A DNA stretch of 64,000 bases from Paludibacter sp. Its GTDB lineage: Bacteria; Bacteroidota; Bacteroidia; Bacteroidales; Paludibacteraceae. Below are positions 26,473 to 36,400 of the stretch, piece by piece. The stretch is taken from assembly GCA_028692715.1 (NCBI GenBank), contig JAQUWU010000001.1, positions 1 through 64,000 on the forward strand. The letters run 5' to 3'. The first letter of the stretch is position 1; every line of letters begins with the position of its first letter. The position numbers and the translations under genes were made by a program. The notes below the pieces were generated by a model that was not told where the DNA came from, made no database searches, and saw only the letters and a list, made by a program, of their open reading frames with translations.

Positions 26473-27891
26473 TTATTTGTGGTGGTATAAATTCCAACCA
26501 AGGTATGTTTCAATTGATTCTTCAATAACTTCAGCAACACTGTCACGTACCAAAGCAACGTGATGTTCGAATCCGTTTTTGCATATGTATTTCATTAAAT
26601 TCTGTAGATCATCAACTTCAGTCACAGCTATACAGCCATCCATTCCATAAGGGTCGTTGGTGATTTTGCCTTGACCAAGATAAGACTTAATGATTCCCAA
26701 ATTATCGTCAGTAGAAATGCGGAAATAAGTGAATGGTCCTTCGGATACTTTGCTAAGAACAGCTCCGACAGTTTTCACACGTCCCAACACGTTTCCTAAA
26801 ACCCCAAGCGAACCAACTTCCATCGGAGCTTTTACAAAACCTTTTGCAAAGTTACCGCAATGAGTACAAACACATTTGTTTCTATTTTCGGCAAAGTTAT
26901 TGTTCCAATCAGCTAATACAGGAGGAGTTCCTGCTGCCTGCATAAGAGTATACATAGAAACAGCACCTGCAATATCTGCTTCACAAGCACTTGGGAACAA
27001 GCGATCGCTCATCATACTCATAGTCAAACAAGGAGCGCAACCATAGTTTTTCTCCAATGAATCCCAGCATTGAATTGCCGAAGCATCTACTTCATTTTCT
27101 AAGATCCACTCGTCAACAGCCTGTCCAAATTGAGCCTGAATAATCAGTTTATCTTGCAAGGCTTTAGGGACACTGGCATAAGCTTTCATTTGCTTGATAC
27201 GGGTTTTAATAGCCGCAGCATCTTTATCAATCTTAGTAGCTGCAGCAAGAATTTCGGACAAATCGACAGGTATAACTGTGATACCAGTGTTTTGAAGTAT
27301 TTTTTCGCTGGCACGACAAGTTTGAAAACCGATTGGACGGCAACCGATGACACCAACGCGAGCTTTTCTTAAACTGTTTACAACACGGCAAACGCGTCCA
27401 AATTTATCAAGATCTTTTTTGAATGCTTCGCTGTGAATAGAATAAGTATGTAAAGAAGTATTTGTAAACGGAATCTTATACTGATAAAGGTTGTTACATA
27501 CCGACAGTTTACCACAAAAAGCATCACGACGTTTGTCAAGAGATACTTTATCGTTTTCGTCATCGCAAGCCTGAACAAGTACAGGGACATTTAGTTCGGC
27601 TAAACTGATTGAATTAACGATACCCACTTCATACCCAAAGTTTGGCAATGAAACGATGATACCATCAATTTTATCACGGTTAGCACGAAAAAGAGCAGCA
27701 CATTTTTTCGCATCATCGTAGGTTTCAATACTACCTGTTGGAGTTTCGGATGGGTCAAGAATTACATAATCATGCCCTTGTGCCGATACTTCCTTAAGTA
27801 CTGTTGTACGAACGTCTTCGGCCAATGCTGAATTGAAATAAGCCCGGGTACCAATAATGATACCAAAGGTAAGTTTTTGTTTGTAAGCCAT
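26473..27891 (-). CDS. L-fucose/L-arabinose isomerase-family protein (candidate D-apiose isomerase)
   Basis: Cytoplasmic ketol-isomerase-like protein of 472 residues, shorter than fucose isomerase (about 590) and nearer arabinose isomerase (about 500). The N-terminal Rossmann-like domain contains the substrate-region motif SLPNFGYEVGIVNS (residues about 82-95). The C-terminal half has WDSLEKNYGCAPCLTMS and ACEADIAGAVSMYTLMQ, including the acidic residues expected to bind the metal. The adjacent kinase and split transketolase imply an aldose-to-ketose step. By analogy with the known D-apiose route it would make D-apulose; arabinose, fucose or another pentose are alternatives. It is the third gene of the operon, 49 bases from the kinase. 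Confidence 0.8.
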   Translation of the reverse strand: MAYKQKLTFGIIIGTRAYFNSALAEDVRTTVLKEVSAQGHDYVILDPSETPTGSIETYDDAKKCAALFRANRDKIDGIIVSLPNFGYEVGIVNSISLAELNVPVLVQACDDENDKVSLDKRRDAFCGKLSVCNNLYQYKIPFTNTSLHTYSIHSEAFKKDLDKFGRVCRVVNSLRKARVGVIGCRPIGFQTCRASEKILQNTGITVIPVDLSEILAAATKIDKDAAAIKTRIKQMKAYASVPKALQDKLIIQAQFGQAVDEWILENEVDASAIQCWDSLEKNYGCAPCLTMSMMSDRLFPSACEADIAGAVSMYTLMQAAGTPPVLADWNNNFAENRNKCVCTHCGNFAKGFVKAPMEVGSLGVLGNVLGRVKTVGAVLSKVSEGPFTYFRISTDDNLGIIKSYLGQGKITNDPYGMDGCIAVTEVDDLQNLMKYICKNGFEHHVALVRDSVAEVIEESIETYLGWNLYHHK

Positions 27892-27940
27892 ATTAATTTA
27901 ATTTTTGGTATTAGTTATTTTATTTATTTGTGTATTTCTT

Positions 27941-29419
27941 TTATTTCATCAAAGCTCTTTTAACTGCTATTTGCCAGTTTTTATAGAGGGATTTTACTTT
28001 TTCAATATTCATTTTCGGAAAAATATATTCGTTGTTTGTGCGAAGAGCATTTGCATCCGAAAAATCGCTAAAACAACCCAAAGCAAAACAGTTCAATAAA
28101 TATGCGCCCAAAGCAGAAGCTTCTTCAATAGGGCAACGATTAATTTTTGCTTGCAACATATCCGACTGGAATTGCATTAAAAAATTATTTTTAGTTGGTC
28201 CACCATCTACTCGTAATCCTATAAGCTCCACCCCTGAATTCTGAATCAATTCAATCAAATCCTTCACCTGATAAGCAATTGATTCAAGTGCGGCACGTAC
28301 GACATGAGCTTTGTTACTTCCACGATTCATACCACAAATCAATGCTTTAGCATCATTATCCCACCATGGAGCTCCCAAACCTGCAAATGCTGGAACGAAA
28401 TATACGCCATCAGTACTTTGAACAGATGTAGCCAACGCTTCGGTTTCTGAAGCCGATTGAATTAACTTCAAATCATCTTGCAGCCATTTAATAGTCGCTC
28501 CGGTACAATGTATATTTCCTTCGAATGCATAAAACACTTTCCCATTTCCGGCAAATCCGATCGAGGTGACCAAGCCAGAAGGAGCTGGTAATGCTTTTTC
28601 ACCAATATTCACCATTATAGACGAACCAGTACCGTAGGTTGCCTTTCCCATGCCTGAAGAAAAACACATTTGTCCCACCAAGGCAGCGTGAGAATCGCCC
28701 AATACACCAGCAATTGGGATTTCTGGTAATAATCCGTTTAATGTTGTACTTCCATATTTTGCATCACAGGTTAATGCTTTTGGTAACATCGATACGGGAA
28801 TAGTGAAAAGTTCCAATAAATCTTTATCCCAATCTAAGGTGTGAATATTGAATAGAAGCGTACGTGAAGCATTGGTATAATCAGTAGCATGAACCTTTCC
28901 GTTTGTCAATTTCCAAATCAACCAACTATCCATTGTTCCTAACAAAAGATGTCCATCTTCAGCTTCCTTACGAGCACCTGAAACATTATCGAGAATCCAT
29001 TTTACTCCACTTGCTGAGAAATAAGGATTGATAATAAGACCAGTTTTCTCAGTCACTTTTGGTTCGTGACCTTGTGCAATAAGATCCTCGCAAATTTGAG
29101 TACCACGATTACATTGCCAAACAACAGCATTGTAAACAGGATTGCCCGATCTTTTATCCCATACAACAACGGTTTCACGTTGATTTGTAATAGCTACCGA
29201 TGAAATATCATTTTTATTGATATTGGCTTGTGAAATCAATTGTTCTACAGCTTTATATGTGTTTTCAATAATTTCAATCGGATTGTGCTCCACCCAACCT
29301 GGTTTTGGATAAAATTGTTGATGATCAACCGAAACTTTGGCAGTTAAAGTTGCTTTCTCATCAAAAAGCATAGCTTTTGTAGCGGATGTACTTTGATCAA
29401 TAGTCAGTGTGTATTTCAT
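27941..29419 (-). CDS. FGGY-family carbohydrate kinase (glycerol-kinase-like; candidate apulose kinase)
   Basis: Cytoplasmic sugar kinase of 492 residues, full length for the FGGY family. The N-terminal phosphate-binding segment is LTIDQSTSATKAMLF. The inter-domain signature region has GDSHAALVGQ and ATYGTGSSIMVN. The C-terminal FGGY domain has ALESIAYQVKDLIEL and LRVDGGPTKNNFLMQF. It resembles glycerol kinases most, but the isomerase and transketolase neighbours point to a ketopentose substrate, giving a 4- or 5-phosphate. It is second-to-third in the operon, with a 64-base gap to the transketolase C-terminal gene. Confidence 0.88.
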   Translation of the reverse strand: MKYTLTIDQSTSATKAMLFDEKATLTAKVSVDHQQFYPKPGWVEHNPIEIIENTYKAVEQLISQANINKNDISSVAITNQRETVVVWDKRSGNPVYNAVVWQCNRGTQICEDLIAQGHEPKVTEKTGLIINPYFSASGVKWILDNVSGARKEAEDGHLLLGTMDSWLIWKLTNGKVHATDYTNASRTLLFNIHTLDWDKDLLELFTIPVSMLPKALTCDAKYGSTTLNGLLPEIPIAGVLGDSHAALVGQMCFSSGMGKATYGTGSSIMVNIGEKALPAPSGLVTSIGFAGNGKVFYAFEGNIHCTGATIKWLQDDLKLIQSASETEALATSVQSTDGVYFVPAFAGLGAPWWDNDAKALICGMNRGSNKAHVVRAALESIAYQVKDLIELIQNSGVELIGLRVDGGPTKNNFLMQFQSDMLQAKINRCPIEEASALGAYLLNCFALGCFSDFSDANALRTNNEYIFPKMNIEKVKSLYKNWQIAVKRALMK

Positions 29420-29483
29420 GTGCAGTATTAGAGTTTTAAATATTATAAACTGTAAAAATAGAATAATATTTTTAGCTTTGCAA

Positions 29484-30440
29484 TTATTTTTCTTTTGACG
29501 ATTGTGAGTTCATGAAAGAATTTGCAGTTTTAAAAATTCCATCAGCATCAATACCATAATATTTGAATATCTCTACTGATGAAGCATGTATTGCATTCTC
29601 ATCTGGTATTCCTAGAATACGCATAGGTACCGGGATGCTTTGTGAAACGACCTCAGCAACTGCACCACCCAAGCCTCCGCTTACACTATGTTCTTCAACA
29701 GTAATGATTCGTCCGGTTTCTCTTGCCGCTTTTTCAACTATTTCCTTATCGAAAGGTTTCAAAGTATGCATATCAATTACACGTGCTTTTATACCTAATG
29801 CATGGAGCTGTTTTCCGGCTTGTAAACAATGGTAAACAGTTTCACCACAACCAATAATTGTCAAATCATCGCCTTCGAGCAAAGTATTTGCTTTTCCTAT
29901 TTCGAATTTAACATTTTCGTTTTCGTAAACATTTTCAACAGCATTTCTCCCAACACGAACATATACAGGATAAGGATAATCAACCAATGCTTCAACCAAC
30001 TTTTTTGTTTGAAAAATATCGCATGGCAGCACGATGTGCATTCCAGGAAAAGTACGCAAAGTAGCAATATCGTGTAAACTGTGATGAGAAAACCCTAAAG
30101 CTCCGTAGCTTACACCTCCACTTACCCCTAATATCTTTACAGGATTTGCCGAATAAGCAACATCCACTTTAACTTGTTCCAAACTACGAGCAACATAAAA
30201 ACACGCAGGTCCGCAAACAAATGCTTTTTTACCGACCGAAGTTAGTCCAGCAGCAACACCTACAGCATTTTGTTCTGCAATACCTAATTCCACAAATTGC
30301 TCAGGGAGTTCGTTTGCAAACTTATCCAGTGTAACAGATCCACGCGCATCGGTTGTAACAGCTACTATCTCTTTGTCTTGTTTTGCCAGTTCAACCAATG
30401 TATCGGTAAACATTTTACGGCAGGGTATTGTATTTGTCAT
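29484..30440 (-). CDS. Split transketolase, C-terminal subunit
   Basis: 318-residue protein equal to the pyrimidine-binding and C-terminal domains of transketolase. Visible motifs are VTTDARGSV, ELGIAEQNAVGVAAGL with the catalytic Glu that activates the thiamine diphosphate, FSHHSLHDIATLR, and the C-terminal domain segment VEEHSVSGGLGGAVAE. It must pair with the N-terminal subunit encoded one base upstream. Split transketolases of this type include the apulose-4-phosphate transketolase (EC 2.2.1.13), which yields xylulose 5-phosphate and dihydroxyacetone phosphate. Homologues in other pathways exist, so the substrate is inferred from the operon. Confidence 0.88.
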   Translation of the reverse strand: MTNTIPCRKMFTDTLVELAKQDKEIVAVTTDARGSVTLDKFANELPEQFVELGIAEQNAVGVAAGLTSVGKKAFVCGPACFYVARSLEQVKVDVAYSANPVKILGVSGGVSYGALGFSHHSLHDIATLRTFPGMHIVLPCDIFQTKKLVEALVDYPYPVYVRVGRNAVENVYENENVKFEIGKANTLLEGDDLTIIGCGETVYHCLQAGKQLHALGIKARVIDMHTLKPFDKEIVEKAARETGRIITVEEHSVSGGLGGAVAEVVSQSIPVPMRILGIPDENAIHASSVEIFKYYGIDADGIFKTANSFMNSQSSKEK

Positions 30441-30441
30441 T

Positions 30442-31278
30442 TTATATAGATATTTTTTCTATTCTTTTATTAATTTCAATAATTGCATCTTTGTATTGTT
30501 GCTCCTGCGGAGCTCCATGATGCCATTTGGCACCACCTTCCATAAACGAAATTCCGTTCCCTTTTGTAGTATGCGAAATTAATAGTTTTGGTTTTGAGTT
30601 TGAATAATCAATGTTATCAAATGTTTTGCAAATATCTTCCATATCATTACCTTTCACATCAATCACTTCCCAACCGAAAGCTTCCCAACGAGCCCTTAAA
30701 GGTTCTAATGCCATTATCGTTTCAGTCTTGCCACTAATTTGCAACGTGTTACGATCTATCATAGCCACTAAATTATCTAGTTTATAATGACTTGCCGACA
30801 TGGCCGCCTCATAAATAGAACCTTCACCTTGCTCACCATCACCCATTAAAACATAGGTTTTAAAATTCTTTTTGGACATTTTAGCTCCAATAGACATCCC
30901 AACTCCAACAGATAAACCATGTCCCAAAGCTCCACTATTTAATTCAACTCCCGGAGTTTTCTTCGTTGGATGTCCCGCAAGTAATGAATTAAATTGACCA
31001 TAGGTATCAACAAGCTTTGATGAAATAAATCCTTTTGCCTCGAGAACAGCATAAAGAGCTTCAACACTATGCCCTTTACTTAATATGAATCGATCCCTAT
31101 CTGGCATTTTTGGATTTTTAGGATCAATATTCATGACATGAAAATAGAGTGCAGTTTCAATTTCAATTGATGAAAGTGAACCACCCATGTGACCGCCTCT
31201 AGCTAAGAATATCATTTTTATAACATTTTTTCTTATGTCTTCGGCTTGTAGTTGCAACTTTTTTATTTCCTTTTGCAT
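30442..31278 (-). CDS. Split transketolase, N-terminal (TPP-binding) subunit
   Basis: About 278 residues, the pyrophosphate-binding half of transketolase. It carries SKGHSVEALYAVL with the substrate-binding His, the TPP motif GDGEQGEGSIYEAAMSA followed by the closing Asn in MIDRN, and GHGLSVGVGMS. The start is placed at 31278 (MQKEIKKLQLQ) because an ATG further upstream (31353) lies above the -7 promoter box at 31319-31326 and would add an unrelated Cys/Phe-rich peptide. First gene of the operon; its stop and the next start are separated by one base. Confidence 0.9.
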   Translation of the reverse strand: MQKEIKKLQLQAEDIRKNVIKMIFLARGGHMGGSLSSIEIETALYFHVMNIDPKNPKMPDRDRFILSKGHSVEALYAVLEAKGFISSKLVDTYGQFNSLLAGHPTKKTPGVELNSGALGHGLSVGVGMSIGAKMSKKNFKTYVLMGDGEQGEGSIYEAAMSASHYKLDNLVAMIDRNTLQISGKTETIMALEPLRARWEAFGWEVIDVKGNDMEDICKTFDNIDYSNSKPKLLISHTTKGNGISFMEGGAKWHHGAPQEQQYKDAIIEINKRIEKISI

Positions 31279-31318
31279 TGTTTTTTTTGCTTTAATGTGT
31301 TTCGTATTATTTCGCATA

Positions 31319-31349
31319 CAAATATAAAAGCAATTAAACGAAATACAAA
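31319..31349 (-). promoter_or_regulatory. Promoter of the transketolase/kinase/isomerase/permease operon
   Basis: On the minus strand TTTG (31346-31349), 19 bases, TATATTTG (31319-31326): an exact match to the Bacteroidota housekeeping consensus. Transcription would start about 30 bases before the 31278 start codon. Confidence 0.65.
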
Positions 31350-32037
31350 ACAAAAATATAAAAATAATCTAAATTCAATGCATTTTTAACACACAAAAAA
31401 TTATAGAACACAAACATCAGCGTTACACAAGTACAATCAACTCAACAATTTAAGATTGAGACCACTATGAAAAAGAGGAGAACGTAAATTTATAAATGCG
31501 TATATATCTGTATAATATATAAACTCATTTTGATGTAGATTTGCGCTTTTAGCGCATTCCGTAAGTCCGGGACGTCCAAATACTCCGTTTGCGCCTGTCT
31601 GCCATCAGGCAAATTCAAAAACGGCTTTTCTGAGAACACTCAATTATTAACTATTAAAATAAAATCTACAAATTGAAGAAATTGTATCCATTGTACTTAT
31701 AATCAATACTTCGTTTCAAAATTTTTAATATGGCAGAATTACAATAATGTGAATATATGATATCGATTTACAATATCTTTTGTGTTACATTACTCACACA
31801 AAAGTGGAATATCCTACACAACAATCTAATAGTCAGGGCAAATAAAATTTTATGCAAAAAAAAACACTGATTTATAGGTAGAGAAAACTTTGAAGTTTTC
31901 TTGGTGACTCCCGTTTTACGGGACAAGTGTGGTGTCATTAGGCCTACCTACCGAAGGTAGTTGAAAATGAATAGTTTATATCGAAATATTGTAATTAATA
32001 GGAGACAAATAATGTCTAAAATTCAATAAAAAATAGT
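31350..32037. other. Intergenic region with repeats, no gene seen
   Basis: About 690 bases between the sugar operon promoter and the end of the TolC gene. It contains a short GCGCCTGTCTGCCATCAGGC palindrome (31591-31612) and dispersed repeat copy C. No open frame looks coding, and no regulator gene is present for the operon. Confidence 0.55.
31861..31995. repeat. Dispersed repeat, copy C
   Basis: Diverged copy of the repeats at 6636 and 17464: GAAGTTTTCTTGGTGACT, then palindrome GCCTACCTACCGAAGGTAG (31942-31960), then TATATCGAAATATTGTAATT. An inserted CCCGTTTTACGGG hairpin is specific to this copy. Confidence 0.55.
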
Positions 32038-33330
32038 TTATAATTCAGCTATGAGCTGTTTCAATTTAGATTCTGCAATTTTCAAATTGTATTGAAAGTT
32101 AATTAAACGGGTGGATGATTGAACATAATCCGTTTGTGCCAGCCGAACTTCGAGAGAAGTTGCCTGACCCAAACGTAACCGTTGAAGGCTTATATTGAGA
32201 TTTTCTTTTGCCAATTGATTATTTTCTTTTTCAATTTCAAGTAATTTTTGCTGATTTTCGAAATTTTTGATATTATTTTCCAAATCAGCTGCTAATTGCA
32301 GTTTTGTTAACTGCAAATCATTTTCGTTTGCTGTTAATTGAATTTTTGAAATTGAAATTTTACGTTGATTTTCACCGGCAGAATAAAGCGGAATTGCCAA
32401 TGTTCCCCCAACTTGTGGCCCCGATGAGTTATTTTTCAGGTAAGTTCCTTGTGAATTATTGTTTTGAGAAAAATAATATCCACCTGTAAAATTAATGGTA
32501 GGAAGATACGTAAGTTTATTTTCTTTTATTTCCAAACGAGAAACATCTATTTTCTTTTCTAATGATTGTATTTCGGTATTTGAAATAAATAATTTATTCA
32601 TTAACTCATTTTTATCAGGATGATAAATCAATGGAATGCTGTCTTCAACTTCGAATTCGGTATCCGGTTGTTTTGCTAAAAGAATATTGAGCGATTTTTT
32701 AGACGCATTAATTTCAAATTGCTGATTAATAGCACTTTCTAACAATACGTTTAAATCAATTTTAGCTGATAAGAAATCTGATTTAAGCAAGGAGCCTGAA
32801 TTAAACCCTATTTCTGCAATTTTCACTCTTTCTTTATTGAAATTTATTACTTCATTTATAGAAATTAGTTGCTGTTTTTGCTTTACTATATTGTAAAATG
32901 CAGCAATAATTTCATACATTGTATACTGAACCTGATCTTTAAACTGCAGTTCCCCCAGCAATTGTATCTCTTTCAGTTTGTTTTTCCTAACAAACATTTT
33001 ACCACCGTCAAACAAAGTCCAGGATAATTGAGCACCGCCATTTAAAGAAGTGCTAGAAACTGAATTATAATTGTTTTGAGTTCCATTTTGCAGAGTCTGA
33101 TTTACTGTATTCAGTTCATAACTTCCTGAACCAATAATTTCAGCAGTGGGTAAAATTCCGGCATTCCCCAAAGTATTATTCGTCTTTGCAATGTCAGCTT
33201 CATTCCCGGCGACCAGAATATCATAATTATTTTTCAATGCAATAGAAATTGCATTTTCAATGGTCATTTTAGTTTGAGCACTGAGTATAAATCCTGTAAT
33301 AAAGAAAAATATTAAAAGTCTAAACTTCAT
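32038..33330 (-). CDS. TolC-family outer-membrane efflux protein
   Basis: Outer-membrane channel of the RND tripartite pump, 430 residues. The signal peptide ends near residue 18 (ILSAQ). It has two internally related halves of long amphipathic helices, with TMTIENAISIALKNNYDIL at the start and LRLGQATSLEVRLAQTDY near the end, both typical of the OEP family. It is the last gene after adaptor and pump, 118 bases downstream of the pump gene with a stem-loop in the gap. No lipobox is seen. Confidence 0.9.
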   Translation of the reverse strand: MKFRLLIFFFITGFILSAQTKMTIENAISIALKNNYDILVAGNEADIAKTNNTLGNAGILPTAEIIGSGSYELNTVNQTLQNGTQNNYNSVSSTSLNGGAQLSWTLFDGGKMFVRKNKLKEIQLLGELQFKDQVQYTMYEIIAAFYNIVKQKQQLISINEVINFNKERVKIAEIGFNSGSLLKSDFLSAKIDLNVLLESAINQQFEINASKKSLNILLAKQPDTEFEVEDSIPLIYHPDKNELMNKLFISNTEIQSLEKKIDVSRLEIKENKLTYLPTINFTGGYYFSQNNNSQGTYLKNNSSGPQVGGTLAIPLYSAGENQRKISISKIQLTANENDLQLTKLQLAADLENNIKNFENQQKLLEIEKENNQLAKENLNISLQRLRLGQATSLEVRLAQTDYVQSSTRLINFQYNLKIAESKLKQLIAEL

Positions 33331-33353
33331 ATATATGTTATTTGAAATTATGT

Positions 33354-33380
33354 AAGTAATGGGATAATATCCTATTACTT
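33354..33380 (-). other. Intercistronic hairpin between RND pump and TolC genes
   Basis: AAGTAATGGGA / TCCTATTACTT, 11-base stem with one wobble, loop of about five. There is no T-run immediately after, so it is more likely an mRNA processing or stability element than a terminator. Confidence 0.45.
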
Positions 33381-33448
33381 TTCAATTAATATACTGTATA
33401 TTTTTTTTGTAAAATAATAAATACTTAAGCTACAATACAAAAAAAACC

Positions 33449-36400
33449 TTATTCTCCCAGCGAATCTACTTCTTTTTGCAATTTATGTTTACTCGAGAAA
33501 ACAATATAAGTAACCGGAATTACAAATAATGTCAAAAGCAAGGAAAATAATAATCCACCCACAATAACAATTCCTAAAGACACCCTACTTTGAGCTCCTG
33601 CACCAAGTGCTAGAGCTATAGGTAATGCTCCAAACATGGTTGCTAGAGAAGTCATAAGTATCGGCCTGAACCTTGCAGAAGCAGCTTCAAAGGATGCAAC
33701 TCTTTTATTCATGCCCAGTTTTCGTTTTTGATTGGCAAATTCCACAATCAGAATTCCATTTTTGGTGACAATGCCGATTAATAAAATAATACCAATTTCA
33801 GAAAATATATTTAAGGTCTGACCGAATATCCATAGAGATAAAAATGCTCCAGCCACCGCCATTGGCACTGTCAACATGATGATAAACGGATCGCGAAAAC
33901 TCTCAAATTGGGCTGCCAAAATCAAATAGATTAACAACAAAGCCAGTACTAAAGCAAATAATATGTTCGAACTGCTTTCGGCATAGTCTCTTGATGGACC
34001 GGATAAAGCAGTAGTAAATGAGCTATCAAGTAGTTTATCTGCAATGGTTTGCATTTCTTCAATTCCTTCGCCAAGAGTTTTTCCGTCAGCTAAATTAGCT
34101 GATACAGTAGCTGATTTATATCGGTTGTAATGATATAAAATTGGCGGGCTACTGTTTTCTTCAATTTTCACAATATTGTCCAATTGGATCATATTCCCAT
34201 TATTCGTCCGCACATAAAGAGCTGAAATATCAGCCGGAACATTTCTGTTTTCACGGGAAACTTGTCCGATAATATAATACTGTTTATTATTCTGAAGAAA
34301 ATATCCGTAACGACTTCCGCTGTATGCTAAATCCAGCGCATTTGAGACATCTTTTTCATTCACGCCTAAACTATTGGCTTTCAACCTGTCAACGGTTACA
34401 TTTAACTCCGGTTTATTGAATTTTAAATCAACATCTACATTGCTAAAAACCGGACTATTTTGTGCTTCCTCCAAAAATTCGGGCAATTTTTCTCTGAGTT
34501 TTTCAAAATCGATATTTTGTAAAACAAATTGTACAGGCAATCCTCTAGATCCAGAGGTACTTATGGTTGGTTCCTGACTTGCAATGATGCGTGCATCTGG
34601 TATTGTAGCATAGATTTTTGATAACTTATCGTATATTTTTTGTTGAGAAACATTCCTTTCGTTGGGTTCTGAAAGAAAACTGATCACAAAACCAGTATTT
34701 GACCCTCCACTACTATATCCTCCACCATATCTGGCCAAAACGTAATTTGCCTGCGGAACGGAATCGATATTCAATTGCGCCAGATTATCAAGCATTTTTT
34801 TTGTTGTGTTATACTCTGTTCCTTCGCCGGCAGTAAGGAATGAACGGATGATACTATGATCTTCCAAAGGAGCTAATTCTGATTTCAGCTTTTTCGTAAA
34901 TACAACAATAATTAAGACACATAAACCAAGAATCGAAAAAGAGATCCATTTATTATAAATGAAAAAACTCAGAAATCTTCGGTATTTTTTCTCTACAGCG
35001 AGGAAAAACGGTTCTGATTTCAGATAAAATTTAGAATGATGCGTAGCGGAACCTCCCAAAAACACATTGAGAACAGGAGTCAGTGTCAATGACACCAGCG
35101 CTGAAATTAATACGGCAGAAGCCACCACAATACCAAATTCTCTGAATAAACGACCCGTGAAACCCTGCAAAAATATTACAGGGATAAAAACTATTGCAAG
35201 CGTTAAGGAGGTGGATATTACAGCAAAGAAAATTTCGCGAGTACCTTCAAAAGCAGCAGTCCACTTGTTCATTCCTTTTTCAATGCGCTTAAAAATATTT
35301 TCAGTTACCACAATACCGTCATCCACTACCAATCCCGTTGCCAGCACTATCCCCAGCAATGTGAGCACATTTACTGAAAAATCGAAAACATACATAATAA
35401 AAAATGTTCCTATCAGCGAAACAGGAATATCAATCAAGGGACGTAATGCTATAATCCAGTTTCTGAAAAACAAAAATATTATTAATACAACCAAAAAAAC
35501 AGCAATAAGTAATGTTTCAAGTACATCAGTAACTGACTGACGCACAAAAATAGACTTGTCACGTGCAATTTCCAATTCCATGCCTTTGGGAGTATTTTCT
35601 TTTATCTGATCCAATCTTACATAAAATTCGTCAGCAATTTCGATATCATTTGCCCCTGGAAGTGGCGCAATTGCCAAAATAACACCCGTTTTTCCATTTA
35701 TAGTAGCACCGGATTCGTCATCTTGTGTTCCCAACATTGCTTCTCCAATATCACTTAAGCGGACAAGCTGATTTCCGTCATGTTTAATAATGAGGCTATT
35801 GAAATCATCTTCGGAAACTAAACGCCCACGGGTTTTTATAATAAGTTCGGTGGCGTTACCTCTGATTTTTCCACCTGGCATTTCCACATTTTCCTTTGTA
35901 AGCGCTGAATTTACATCGGTGGCAGTAATATTATAAGCCGACATTTTTGAAGGATCGAGCCACAAGCGCATGGCAGGTCTTTGCTGTCCATAAATATTTA
36001 TTGAACTAACTCCGGGAATGGTTTGTAGTTTTTCCAGCAAAATATTTTCGGCATAATCACTTATTTCTAATTCGTTCATCGAATTACTCCGCACTGCCAG
36101 ATAAATAATCGGGTCGCTATTTGCATCTGCTTTTGTTACAGTTGGTTGAGCATCAATATCCTGAGGTAAACGTCTTGTTGCCTGAGAAGTTTTATCGCGA
36201 ACATCATTTGCTGCTTTTTCCAGATTCGAGCCCAATTCAAATTCAACAGTAATGGTACTTGTTCCGATGGACGATTTGGAAGTGATCGATTTTACTCCTT
36301 CAATTCCGTTTATCGATTTTTCGAGCGGTTCTGTTATTTGTGATTCAATAATTTCGGCATTTGCTCCCGTATAATTAGTTTGAACTGTAATTACAGGTGG

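Noticed and set aside
31279-31353. Upstream extension of the transketolase N subunit
   Set aside because: It would place the start codon above the -7 box at 31319-31326 and add a Cys/Phe-rich peptide unlike any transketolase.
35067-35540. 157-codon plus-strand open frame
   Set aside because: Antisense to the RND pump in a conserved region; Ser/Thr/Ile-rich shadow without a credible protein pattern.
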